Positions 33,791 through 45,124 of a DNA stretch of 64,000 nt are shown here, one piece after another. The position numbers were made by a program, and so were the translations under genes. Each line of letters starts with the position of its first letter. Within the stretch, counting starts at the first letter, position 1. Location: assembly GCA_946894095.1 (NCBI GenBank), contig OX335652.1:19181001-19245000 (forward strand), read 5' to 3'. The notes under the pieces are model-generated. The model did not search any database. It worked only from the letters and a program-made list of their open reading frames with translations, and was not told the DNA's origin. The DNA comes from Incurvaria masculella. Its lineage: Eukaryota; Arthropoda; Insecta; Lepidoptera; Incurvariidae.

Positions 33791-33822
33791 GGTGGGTGTT
33801 TTATAACCATCCATGCTAGTTA

Positions 33823-34203
33823 GCGGCTCATAGTGGCGCGGGGACTAGATTATCATACCGGAGGTCTGGGTTCAAATCCTCTCCCGTTCATACACCACTT
33901 TCTTTCTCAGTCTGATTTAGATAAGTGCATTTCGTCACGTATGGGAGCTGCTCCATGGTTCGGAATCCACGTAAAACTGTAGGTCCTTTTCCCCTATTTG
34001 GTGGTAGAGTTTAAGCCCGCCAGGGTAGGTACCTTCGCATTGAATGAACGACGGTCGAAGCGGCAATGAAAATTGTCCGTGTTTTCCATCCAGTTCAATG
34101 TACCCGAGCAATATAGGAAAGGTCCTGGCATGGAACCTAGTTCCCATGTGGTGTGTTAGGCTAATATACTGCTAATATCCATGACTAGTTACATAAAAAA
34201 ACA
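33823..34203 (+). mobile_element. SINE family B, full length, tRNA head with 5S-type tail
   Basis: The head is GCGGCTCATAGTGGCGCGGG (A box) and GTCTGGGTTCAAATCCTC (B box). The body is standard. The tail reads GCAATATAGGAAAGGTCCTG and CCTAGTTCCCATGTGGTG, the version otherwise found in 5S-headed copies. It ends GTTACATAAAAAAACAT. This is a mosaic. Confidence 0.9.
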
Positions 34204-34467
34204 TAATAAGGAAGTTTGTTAATTAAGTAATTTCTATTTTGCCTTAAACTGTTCTACGAAAAATTGTTTGCCAATAGCATTTCGATCTAAGTATGTATTT
34301 CATTACTGTGGACGGAAAACTCTTAAAGTTTCTTTGCGGATTCCTCTTTACTAAGTCGATCGCATGCGCGGATCATTTCATTTGTGTAAATATTTTGGTA
34401 GTGAAACTACACCAAGTTACGTCACAAAGATCCGTTTATGACGTCACTTAGTGTACTTTGACTACTT

Positions 34468-34552
34468 TAACCGACCGGACGGACGGACTGACAGCGGAGA
34501 CTCTCTTCATAGGGTCCCATTGGCACCATTTGGGTACGGAACCCTAAATAGC
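34468..34552 (-). mobile_element. Family A fragment
   Basis: GACCGGACGGACGGACTGAC and TTTGGGTACGGAACCCTAAA. Confidence 0.75.
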
Positions 34553-34961
34553 ATAAAAATTGTAACATAAAAATAATAACAGTTTGTTTTAGTTTCTTTA
34601 TTTCGTCCATTAGATGTAAATTACGTTTCGGATTCATCATGTTTCTTTTTTTTTTGCCACAATTTTTTTTGTCATATAAATGTAGTTCAATTAACGACCT
34701 AATTTGTTAATCATTATTTTACTTTAGTTTCATATTTAATTTAATTCTCATATTATATTTTTCCCCTTTGCATGATGTGCAAATGTAACCTCTAATAATA
34801 ATTCAATTATTCATACAAATAAATAACATATCAACAAATAATTCATTAACTTTGAAAATTATGAAATCGGTACTCATTCTGAAAATTTCTATCAAACCGT
34901 TTTGTGTTTCGCTTGATTTTAAAATCTAATAATAAATATTATAAAGGGGAAAGTTTGTAAT

Positions 34962-35235
34962 AATGGATGGATGGATGGATGGATGGATGGATGGATGGAT
35001 GGATGGATGGATGTTTGTTACTCTTTCACGTAAAAACTACTGAATGGATTCTAATGAAACTTTACAATAATATAGCTTATACATCAGAATAACACATAGG
35101 CTACAATTTATGTGCCCATGGGCTTTAGAACTTTCACGGGGCTGCGAAAATGATGCCGGTAGCGCTACTTCACACCAGGGGGAGAGGAGCCGGGGGCGGT
35201 GGCGGGGAGCGGCGGCGGGGGGAGGGGGGGGACGT
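34962..35235 (+). repeat. ATGG microsatellite with GC-rich repeat
   Basis: (ATGG)n spans about 34962-35012. It is followed by TTCACGTAAAAACTACTGAA, GCCGGTAGCGCTACTTCAC and a G-rich tract. The GC-rich end is the inverse of 47570-47648, so both belong to one dispersed repeat. Confidence 0.7.
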
Positions 35236-35692
35236 CGTGACTGTTTGGTGTCCGTTTGGCGAATTTTCAAGGCACTAGCGATTTGTAAAACTTAGTACAT
35301 GTACATTTAACTACCCGGGAATTAGGATTGGCTAAATAGAATTCAGTTCCGCTTACGCTAAGATGGGGCTGTCATACAAACTGCAATGCTATGCACTGCT
35401 CGGCTTTGCGGCGGCAGCGCTTACTTTTACTGAAGTACGGCTTGGTATTTCCTGCAACTTTAGGACTACTTGGCATCACGCTAAATCGCCGGAGGAGCGA
35501 CCAACAGAATAAAATCCTTGAGAACCAATTACTCGATTTAGATGTGCATTGTATCTACGTCTAGCCTGATTCTACTAAAAACTTATAGATTACATAATAT
35601 AACGCTTCATTACCAGAAGGGTAAGTAGTGAGTCTTAAAGTCTTATAACATGCGAACCACTTACCTGATTTATATGCGTATTTTATCAATGT

Positions 35693-35778
35693 ATAGCATC
35701 TCTGGGAGCAGTCAGGTTCGAGATGGGTTACTGTTTTCGATGTTGAGGCTGGCTGTGGGTTGGAGTCCACGCAAAACT
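35693..35778 (+). mobile_element. SINE family B head fragment, 5S type
   Basis: CAGTCAGGTTCGAGATGGGT, TTGAGGCTGGCTGTGGGTTG and AGTCCACGCAAAACT align with the 5S-type head and first body bases. Confidence 0.55.
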
Positions 35779-35904
35779 TACCTACGTTACACGTTACTTA
35801 CTAGGTAAGCAATGTAGCAGTGAAAGTGCAGAAAGGTTCTCGCGGCAAATGTTTTTTTTTTAAATAGCCTCCAAACGTCAACGAAGCTCTAAATGGGAAT
35901 TATT

Positions 35905-36075
35905 GGATGTTTCTCATTAAATCATGCTATTTCGGCTCAAACGATCTTGATTAAATTTGGTACATGGATACATTGTCCTGGACCAGTTTGACCCTATTTT
36001 GGACCAGTCATGTGGGCTACTTTTTATCCATGAGATAATTTAGCCGACACTAACCCGAGCGGAGCCGGGTACCGC
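35905..36075 (+). repeat. Dispersed repeat ending GAGCGGAGCCGGGTACC
   Basis: CAAACGATCTTGATTAAATT, then ACCCGAGCGGAGCCGGGTAC and GCAGCTAGTAA. A similar end is at 47268-47285. I recall this as a common lepidopteran repeat terminus. Confidence 0.5.
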
Positions 36076-36602
36076 AGCTAGTAAATAATATTTTTACTGT
36101 ACAACAATATAAAGTATGTTGGCTTATAAAGCTAAGCGAGGGTTCGTTGACATCGCATCTGGTGCCTCCCTCGTTGCCTTCACAGCGTGTCGCGACACCC
36201 CCTCTACCATGAGACGCAATAACTTCTGACACTCGGTGAAGAATAACCCTGCAGGCTGCACTCATATTTTCCTCACGAAACGTGTGATATATGAAATTTA
36301 TAGCTCATTTGGAACCTTTAATATATGGTTGATGTTTAGTACGAAGTGTTCAAATGAAGAGATATCACACCACAAAACCCATATAAAACATTCCCAAAAA
36401 CAGAAATGCAATAGATTAATTGGAAATACTCGCATACCTAAACTAATTAATTAAATTTACTTTGTTACTCTCCTTTATGTTACAGCTGTAAAGCTAGTTT
36501 AGGGGAGAGAGATCCCATAATTTGTGTATATATGTTGCATCTAATAAAAGTTTCATTTCATTTCATTTATCCAAAAATGTGTCAGTTTTATAAAATATTA
36601 TC

Positions 36603-37152
36603 TTAAGGTGGCCCAACCCGGCGGGCCTAACTTATTTGCGGGCACGGTACAAAACCGTGCTGTTGCTCTCTGGAACCTTCTCTGTTTCAAAGAATAAGAC
36701 AGGCTCCGTGATGAGGAAGATGCAACATGCCCACAAAAAAGACAATGTGCATAGAGTATGATTTGGTAAGATTTACGAAAATTTTAATTTCAAAACGACT
36801 TATAGCTAAAAGTAAACCACGACCGCTGTAGTAAAAAATCGAACAAAAACCAAATAGATTATAAATCTTGATTAAATAAGCTATGTCTGATGACTAATGT
36901 TTTTAAGATGTTCTTACTTTATCATTGCGTAATCCACCTCCAAAGTTATTGTATAAAACGCGCGAAACATGCGAACTTTCGGACCTTATAACTTAGAAAC
37001 CAAACACAATTTTACAATGCCAACGGTCATCAGACATCTAGTTTGATCAAATAAAACTATTTTGAGCAAAATTTTGGATCTCTGATAAGAAATATGGGCG
37101 TGATCTTCTTTCCCCTTTTGTATGGGGAGATGAGCGGGATGGGCCACCTTAA
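36603..37152 (+). mobile_element. MITE family C copy 4, full length
   Basis: TTAA, GGTGGCCCAACCCGGCGGG to GCGGGATGGGCCACC, TTAA, about 550 bp. A good reference copy. Confidence 0.88.
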
Positions 37153-37409
37153 CAAATATATTTTTGCTACAGTTCAGTAAAAGAACTATGTATTATGATT
37201 GAGACCAAGAACTTACTATACTAGTGGCTCTCTGAGCTGTAGACCTCGCGAGTCAGTCTTTTTGAACATTTGACGTATTTGAAAAATTACAAAACTGTCT
37301 CGACTAAAAAAATCTATATAATTATTGAACCTGCTCACCGAAAATCGGTTGAGAAATGCGACCTGTATTTGGAGAAAAGCCGGACATACGAAAGCATTTT
37401 GAAAGCCAC

Positions 37410-37455
37410 GACGGTCGGTTTGGCATTAGCCATCCATGTCCAGTTACATAAAAAA
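37410..37455 (+). mobile_element. SINE family B tail
   Basis: GACGGTCGG, CATTAGCCATCCATGTCCAG, TTACATAAAAAAC. It runs straight into a family A copy. Confidence 0.75.
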
Positions 37456-37737
37456 CTCGCGCACGACGGGTTCCGTACCATCGTATATCATTTAACATCG
37501 AAAAATCACGTTTTTTGTGTGGGGGCTACTTTTAATTTTTATATTTTTTTAATTTTATGTTATAGGGGGAAAATAAATACACACTCTGTGAAAAAATCAG
37601 CCTTATACCTATTACGGTTCATGAGATACAACCCTGTGACAGACGGACGGACGGACAGACGGACGGACGTACGAACGGCCAGCGAAGGCTTAGTAACAGG
37701 GTTCCGTTTTCACCCTTTGAGTACGGAACCCTAAAAA
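37452..37737 (-). mobile_element. Family A element
   Basis: CGCACGACGGGTTCCGTACC to TTTGAGTACGGAACCCTAAA, with a (GGAC)n microsatellite at 37640-37672. The outer GGCCAAGTGCG is lost where it meets the SINE tail. Confidence 0.88.
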
Positions 37738-37739
37738 TG

Positions 37740-40413
37740 ACGTATGGTTTATTGATATTTGATCACATACATGACAGCATTCACACGACCAAAAGAGGGA
37801 GAAATACACGACTAATACAGAATTAAAGTTTATTTGTGAACCCCATTCCATTCGTCATGTTCATGCAGTGATGCCAATAACTTCGATTAGTAATTTGTTG
37901 TTTTTCACTTGAAACAAGCTCACAAAGTTGTGACTAAAATCGAACCAGATATATTTTACGTACCGGTCTTTGTGGTAATCCGATCTCTTTCAATATCGTT
38001 GAGGACTTGTGTAAAATACGGTACAATATAAAAAAAAAAACTACCTTGAAAATTATAGAACATCTTTTCGATTTTAATTAATTATACAATTTAGCATACA
38101 ATGTGAAAAATATGTTTTCTTTATTTTCTTAATCCAAAATGTGTTATATCGTTTTGTTTTAACATATTGATTCATTAACCAACTTTTATGAATATTTTAG
38201 TTTAAATTGAAAACAACCTGTTAACATTTACTACCAAGTTATGTATCTTTTATTTTGATTCAGTTCATAACACATAATGCCTGGAACTAAGCAAGTACAT
38301 TTCCGCTGAATTATGGTAACTAGTGCCCTCAAAGCGAGCTAGAATGGCCTGCGACGAATCTGTACTACTGTAATTCTATTTAGTAAATTTAAAAAAATAT
38401 GCATTCTGCCTGAATACAATATGAATATTTTATTGTCGATTTCGGTAGCATTAACCTACGTATTTTAAGCAAAAGAACGGTAGACATTTAAATCACGTTA
38501 CAAAAATATATATTTTATTTGTATTTTCTTCGAAGTTTCAACCTATATCAAAACCATATTTTGAAGCAATCGATAGATAGCTATGTAAGAAATGTAATTA
38601 ACTAATTATTTCATTAGAAAGAGGTTCTCAAGGCCTAGCATAGCTAATTGTTTGCAAAATACTCAAAAATAAAATACAAAAAAAAAACAGTTTTCATAGT
38701 TATGAACTTTACAAAAATACATGATTTATATATATTGCATAAATCTAACGCAGAACTATTTGATGGTCTTATTAACTAATAAATAAGAGATATATTTAAA
38801 ATCGTAATATTCTCGTAAACCTTCGGTGTGCTATATTAATAACTTTTTCATGAAAAATGCTGTATCCTACTGATCGGATTAATTTTTCCACATTGTAGGT
38901 ATAATTTTTCGAAATTCATTTCAAATTTTAGTGCCACGACCTATGTACAGTCAACCAAAGGTTAAATTTGATTGCAATTTTAATGAAAAACCTTTTCTTA
39001 AATTTTCAATTAAAATTTAAATCTGTTTCACAATTATATTTGCTTCTATGGGAAAAGGAACCTGAACCAAACGACTAGAATGGAGGATTAGGGAAGTTTT
39101 GTTGTGAATGTGAATTGGAGTTGTCGACAAGTTAATTATGCAATGTTATGACCTCTTTGAGAGCATGTTACTCCAGAACTAGCCGATCCCCGAGGCCACA
39201 TTATTATGTAACATATCTGAGCGAAAGTTTCGTTACTAACAAGTCGCCATACAAAGACTAAGCAACAATGGTTTGGTCAGGTTAGGTTTTGGTTTCATTA
39301 AGAGAGTCATTACCCTATCGATTCCCCATGCTACAGGCGATAACTGTTACCATGCTCTTAATGTTTAAGTAGGTTTTTGAAATTTTTGATTAATAGAATC
39401 AATTATGTTGTAAAATATATGACATTATATTTTTATTCTATTCATATCGCTTTTAGATTGGAAAATATTGGAAAGTATACATTGGAAAAAGTTGTCTTTT
39501 TTCGATTTTATTAAATAAAAATACAGATATTTACAAAAAAATCAAAACATATGGACAAAGAATGAAGCTTTCTAAAGTGATAACAACAATAGTAACAATA
39601 ATTCGAATCTGACAACGTTTAGGGGTAGGGAAACGTAAGAGCCTGGAACACAATTTCACTATTTAAATAGCCATGCTTAAGAGGGTGTTATCACCCGATC
39701 AAATTCAGTTCCCTAAGGACATACATGAAAGCACATTTTAATATTTTCAAAAATAACTACAACTGATTTTTTTATTTAAAAAATATGATATATAAATTGG
39801 TTATTTAGCTGCATTTTAAATTTATAATTATAAATATCTGAGGCCCCCCTTCTTTGAATGAATCGATAGTCTGGGAAATCAATGTACTTATTTATGATCA
39901 TAATGTGTTAGGAAGAGGTGTCAATAAGTTACCACTAACACTTTAATTGCTCCACCAGTTAGATTCAATTAAAACTTACGATTTTCCGTTAAAAACATCA
40001 GTGAGCCCACTTAGTTAAGAGTGAGTTCAAATTCGTCGCTAAGTCTCAACTCACTTTTTTAAATAGTTCATGTTTCTAAACTTCTTGAACATCATTTTAG
40101 TTTGGTAAAAATCTAGTTTTTTCCATATATACGCTGGGAGTATAAATAACAGTTCCGTTATTAAAATATTTCCCAGCAATTTTTAGGTAACACACTTCCG
40201 AACTCAAACTCACTCTTACCTGAATGGGCCCCCTGTACATACGTATGTCTTTAATAACTTGGATTAACAGTAATTCACAGTACTTGCAATTTCAGCTTCA
40301 CCCAAACACTCGCATCGATTTAACCCAGTCCATCGGCAATCGACCAAATAAACAGAAAACAAATCGTTCCCAATGCCATTAGCTAATGGCTTCGCTCGGC
40401 CGACGTGCGTTAA
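37740..40413. other. Longest repeat-poor stretch; possible fold-back at 40004-40235
   Basis: AT-rich with no supported gene. GAGCCCACTTAGTTAAGAGT at 40004 is an imperfect inverse of the end ACTCTTACCTGAATGGGCCC, so 40004-40235 may be a small MITE with TIRs of about 30 bp. Confidence 0.35.
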
Positions 40414-40534
40414 ATGTCAAAGTCACAATCGGACCTTCGTCTGCCCTTGCGAAAAGGTATCTACGCAAAGATTCAGAGGTACCAACTAAATTTTGCCCTG
40501 AAAAATGAGAACGAAATTTACGAAAATACTACAG
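40414..40534 (+). CDS. Candidate first coding exon
   Basis: From ATG at 40414 the frame is open for 40 codons (starting MSKSQSDLRLPLRKG) and meets a strong donor ACAG/GTAAGA at 40535 in phase 1. A second ATG at 40505 in another frame (MRTKFTKILQ) would reach the same donor in phase 0. CpG content is raised over the first half. No downstream exon was found and no homology recognised, so this is a hypothesis. Confidence 0.22.
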
Positions 40535-40619
40535 GTAAGAATAAATTTGTCTCGACGTCCAATGTATGTAGCTAAAAATTAGTGTAATACACTCACTACA
40601 TGGAAATTATATGGGACGC

Positions 40620-40715
40620 TTGGACCTTTGCACGGCTACAAAGAACTGGATGGAAAATTCGGACAATTTTCACTGCCTCGACAATCTTTCATCCAGCTAT
40701 GATCACCAACTTTGA
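40620..40715 (-). mobile_element. SINE family B body fragment
   Basis: GAACTGGATGGAAAATTCGG and ACAATTTTCACTGCC. Confidence 0.6.
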
Positions 40716-40719
40716 AGAG

Positions 40720-41811
40720 TGAGTTTGTAGAGCGTGATTTAACAAAAAAATCCAGTATTGCACCACATCGCCACTCAACTTTTACAAGATGAACCATCGC
40801 AAATAAAACTGCGTGTGTATATACAACTTAAGGCGCTAGGACTAGTCAACTACTCATGCCATACAAATGCACCTTTAAATAAATGTAATTATATTTATTG
40901 AAATGCCTCATCAATTCCAAATAGAACTTCAGACTGATAATTATTGATATTATCAGATTAATAGTTGATATTGTTTTATTCCATCATTTATTATATTAAT
41001 AAGAATAATAAAAAAGTCGATTTTTCACATTAGAAATCTGAAAGTAATATGATTTCTAGATATAAGTAAAAACAGCATATATGCATAAACAAATATTTCC
41101 ATTTGCCTTTAGATTTCTACATTTAGTCAAAAAAGTTCGGAAATGGACACCGTTTCAGCGATGTATATTGTATAGAAAAAGAAAACATACATTAACGAAA
41201 ATAGGTTTATCTCTAGACAAGGAATCATATATTGAAAGAATGACACTTCTAATCGTCAGACTTAGTTAGTTTACTTGGGGTGCCTCGTTGCGATTTGGCT
41301 AGTACCAGAGCCTTAAAATTAAGTGTCTTGTATGGCCATTATGTTAGTGATTGAACAGCTTGTACATTTTAATACACGTAAAATTCAACAGTAAGAAAGT
41401 CTTCGTCGAAAGAGCGACACGTCAATGTGCCAAGCGATCTGATCCCAGCCTCAGGTCAGGTCGAGCGCGAAATATTTCCCATAATAACCGCTTTTACGAG
41501 AGTTCGACAAAAATCGTGGATCAGATAGTGTCCTGTTAGCCCAATTGGTTGCCGCCAGAGAAGTAAATATGCAAGAACAATCGTTTTTCACCACCGATTT
41601 TGCCTCGCACATTTTTCCTTTGGTGTGCTGTATATAATGTGATCACAGCTTCGTTTGGGTGTTCGTTGGACGAATACCGGACACCGCTCAGCACTCTTAC
41701 CTACACATCACGCTCGCCTAAGCGCCAATCTTAATTATTAATTATGATTACTATCATATTTGGAAAGTTGTAACCCTACGTTTCAGTAACTGTGTTTATC
41801 TAGCCCCCGGC
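40720..41811. other. No gene recognised
   Basis: Two frames of 62 codons without recognisable features. Apparently unique. Confidence 0.35.
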
Positions 41812-41814
41812 CAA

Positions 41815-42010
41815 GTCAGGAAACTTGCCAATTGCGAGTCGGACTCGCACTAGTTTTTTGTATGGTTTTTTTTTACCTATTTGTTGTTACAGCGGCAAAA
41901 TAAATACGAGTACACACATTTCGGCTGCCTACCTAATACGGTTTATGATATACAGCGGAGGCTTAGCAATAGGGTTCCGTTGGCACCCTTTGGGTACGGA
42001 ACCCTAAAAA
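41815..42010 (-). mobile_element. Family A element, internally deleted
   Basis: AATTGCGAGTCGGACTCGC to TTTGGGTACGGAACCCTAAA. The left GGGTTCCG box and the CCGT microsatellite are both deleted. Confidence 0.85.
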
Positions 42011-42178
42011 GTTTATAGTCACCTGTAACTTCGTTGTGGATAAAGTATGGAGAAGGACATAGACTACCTTTTGATACAAAAAATAAAAAAAGGAGATAAA
42101 AGTTTGCACGGGGAACTCCAGGATATTTATCCAGGAAATCATTCAGCCCGACATCAGTCCAAACCGACATGTTCGGAG

Positions 42179-42368
42179 ATGACGAAGATGGTCGAAGCGG
42201 CAATGAAAAATTGTCCGTGTTTTCCATCCAGTTCAATGTAGCCGTGCTCATAAAGGGAAGCTCTTGGCATGGCACCTAATTCCTTCGGGAATGTGGTGTA
42301 TTGGGCTAATATCATAACGGTAATTATGTGGTATTAGCAATCGATGTCAGGTCGCATAAAAAAAAATT
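42179..42368 (+). mobile_element. SINE family B, 3' half
   Basis: AAGATGGTCGAAGCGGCAAT to GTCGCATAAAAAAAAATT, with the tRNA-type tail. It abuts the fold-back J. Confidence 0.85.
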
Positions 42369-42370
42369 AC

Positions 42371-42598
42371 CTGCAGGTCTATTCCTGGCATTCAGAAATC
42401 AGGAATCCTGAGTCTTTAAAACCGCTTTTGTAGCGGTTTTCAAAGCGATTTTCTTGACATAAATATTCCGAAGCATAGTTATTTTTATTAATCAAGGTTT
42501 TCCGTCGAAATACTTGCTTTGAAAACCGCTATAAAATCGGGTTTTTAGACTCAAGATTCCTGATTCCTGATTAGTGAATGCCAGGAATAGACTTGCAG
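42371..42598. mobile_element. Fold-back element J
   Basis: Arms of about 75 bp. Left starts CTGCAGGTCTATTCCTGGCA and right ends in its inverse (TGCCAGGAATAGACTTGCAG). Each contains AGGAATC and TAGCGGTTTTCAAAGC. Loop of about 75 bp. Only copy in the window. Confidence 0.82.
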
Positions 42599-42640
42599 AG
42601 TGGTGTCAGCCTTAGCTAGTATACTAAAAAACAAGTGTAC

Positions 42641-42847
42641 AAAAAAAAATTAACAAAAAAAATAACCGACTTCAAAGAAAAAGCACTAAAAAGTAAAAAA
42701 TAATTGCCATTTTTAGAGAACCTTGGCTACCTTGGCTGACACCGACTCAAAAAATAACAGAAATCGTAACTACAAAAATGGCAATTATTTTTTACTTCTT
42801 AGTGCTTTTTGTTTGAAGCCGGTTATTTTTTATGTTAATTTTTTTTA
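42641..42847. repeat. Inverted repeat with AACCGACTTC arms
   Basis: The left arm has AACCGACTTCAAAGAAAAAG and AATAATTGCCATTTTT. The right arm is the inverse with few changes (AAAAATGGCAATTATT, GAAGCCGGTTATT). About 74-bp arms around a 59-bp loop. Confidence 0.85.
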
Positions 42848-42949
42848 TTTGTTTATTTTTAGTGAATCTGAAGTACACTTACTAATTTGTACACGTCCTT
42901 TCCAATAAAAAAAGAATCACTGAAATCGTTTGGCGTTATATTGAGTTGT

Positions 42950-43190
42950 TCGTCCATTTGTCGCGCACATCTTAATACAAATTTAAGACTTATATGATTT
43001 TCTCATGGATATCATTGTCAGAAATTAACCAAATTAAAATGGGACCACTTGGAAAGCACTAGCTTTCATTTAAAAAAATAATCATCAAAATCGGTTCACC
43101 CAGGCAAAAGTTATGAGGTAACAAACATAAAAAAAACATACAGACGAATTGATAACCTCCTCCTTTTTTTTAAGTCGGTTAAAAATGAAA
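42950..43190 (+). repeat. Repeat ending CCTCCTCCTTTTTTTTAAG
   Basis: AAATCGGTTCACCCAGGCAA, then AATTGATAACCTCCTCC and AAGTCGGTTAAAAA. Matching ends lie at 49580-49620 and 51390-51430. I recall it as abundant in Lepidoptera. Confidence 0.65.
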
Positions 43191-43794
43191 GTCATTCGAA
43201 TTCTACTCAAGTATTCAGAGAGTTAAGATTTTTTTATTTCAGCCTGTCGATAAATCGATCAATAAATCTGATTTACGCCGACCGTGCAGCGAATTTTCGA
43301 ATAATTGAAGCGTTGGTATTTAAGAAGCAGGTCGCCACAATAAATCCACCTGATGTACGAAGCCGGAGCTGGCTCGGCGCAATCACGACGAGATCGCACG
43401 AGATACGACGCAAAGGTTAATATGGAATAGTTATTTATCCGTGGTTGTTTTAAGCAAGTTTTGATAAATCAGTAGAGAAACGTATTTCACAACAGGTAAA
43501 CGCCGCTTTTTAAGCGCATAAAAACAGAAGTAAATATACTTTTTCGTACTCAGCAGGTATGTCGCTTATTGCAAGGAATGTGATGTATTGCCGTCATCCC
43601 CAAGATTGTATTTGGCATCAGACGCTAGAGCCAGTCCTAGGTTGACATTAGTAAATATAATTTTCGTACTAAGCAGGTACGTCTAAAGTACGAATGTTCA
43701 ATCTTCGCAGTCAATGTCCACAACGAAGATGAAGCGTTAAAAAAATGTATGTAGGTATAATCTTAAACACTGTGTTAGTAGGAGGCATTCATTA

Positions 43795-44008
43795 CTGGAG
43801 GAGGGACTGTAGCAGAATTCCAAATTATTGGTATACAGCCGGTGGCGAAATTGGTAGACGCAATACCAACGAATGGTATGTTTTGCTGGTTCGGGTCCAG
43901 CCTTACAGTATATTCGTAAAGTAGTTCTTTTTACTGGGCTCTTTCTTCAATTAATGTGTCCTTGCTTCACGGTCGATTATACACACATGCATATCACATT
44001 CCTTGGCA
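43795..44008 (+). mobile_element. Palindromic family M, half copy
   Basis: AATTCCAAATTATTGGTATA, AACGAATGGTATG, AGTAGTTCTTTTTACTGGGC and TTGCTTCACGGTCGATTATA align with the right half of 28318-28642. Confidence 0.7.
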
Positions 44009-44491
44009 TAAAAACAGAATGTAAGACCGTTTTCCCACTGATAATGGTTCTCACCACTATTTTCGGCGATGATGGTTTAAAGGTTTCAGCTCTTAGTCGG
44101 CTGTTGTATTTCTTACTTGATGTGGTGAACCGACCGGCCAGTCAGCTGCTAAGAAGTAAGGAAATTCGCAGGCCCCCCACAAAACCTTTCGCACACCACC
44201 ATTCAACATATTGCATTGACGAGACAAAAGCGATCCACCAACGTGTGTCTTCAAAACGTAAATAAATTTTGTCCAAAAAAATATTGTCCAAAATACTTTA
44301 TTTATTACTATAATTGATGAATGTTGATAAATTCTAGATATAGGCACTTAAAACATCGCGTTACACTACGTAATCTCCCAGCCAATCCGCTTTCCCGCGA
44401 TGCAAATATAAGGTTGCATTGCTGAGCTGACTGTATACACTCAAAAAATACATCAACTTTATTTTCTAAAGTTCTAAATAGACCTTTTCGT

Positions 44492-45105
44492 GGGGGAACG
44501 GTAGAACGTATAAAATGCATATTGTATAAAATAATATTTTCACTCAAAATCAAAACCATGCACAACGTATAATCGGCAGATCGTATAATTTTATACGTAG
44601 TGCATGAAGAAGTCCCAAAAATAATATTACTTAATTCTCTATGAATAAAGTTTAAAAGTCACAATGTGTTTAGTCCCAAATTGCGAGCCACTGGAATGTA
44701 GTTTGCCAGCTTCATCTGTCAAACAGAAGTGTCAAGTTTTTTTTAGTTGTCAATCGTGTAAATTCGTGTCTGGTACATTTAGCATTGCGATCCGCGCGAC
44801 TAGAGCGAATATTTAGAGTGGAGCTTCGCCCAGGCATGGTGTAGTGGCAGGATAGCCTAAGTGCCCAGGGGTGGAGCCAGGAGGAATCGTCTTCCGCGCA
44901 ACTGCGCGTGCTTCGAGACGCCGCCGGAACTCAGCGCAACGCGAGGTTCAGTGAGTTCCCCGAGTCCCTCCCAACCCAAATACTCACTGACCACGTCCGC
45001 CGGCACAGAACACCATTCGACGGGGTATGTATTTATGCCTCTTAAACACAATGTATAAAATGATGATATTATTTAACAAAAAAAGAAAACCATGCATATC
45101 GTATA
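44492..45105 (+). mobile_element. Palindromic element D copy 2, left arm, interrupted
   Basis: GGGGGAACGGTAGAACGTAT, CATGCACAACGTATAATCGG, then a 379-bp insertion, then AACAAAAAAAGAAAACCATG matching the D1 left arm. The right arm is absent. Confidence 0.78.
44668..45046. mobile_element. Insertion in D with 8-bp target duplication
   Basis: Flanked by CACAATGT at 44660-44667 and 45047-45054, where D copy 1 has continuous sequence. The insert contains CATGGTGTAGTGGCAGGATA and CpG-rich sequence. The family is unknown. Confidence 0.7.
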
Positions 45106-45124
45106 AATCACTTTTCTGTCTCCT

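Noticed and set aside
43848..43872. GGTGGCGAAATTGGTAGACG resembles the 5' half of a bacterial tRNA-Leu
   Set aside because: It lies inside palindromic family M. The aligned copy near 28440 lacks the match, and no anticodon arm, T arm or acceptor complement follows. Chance resemblance.
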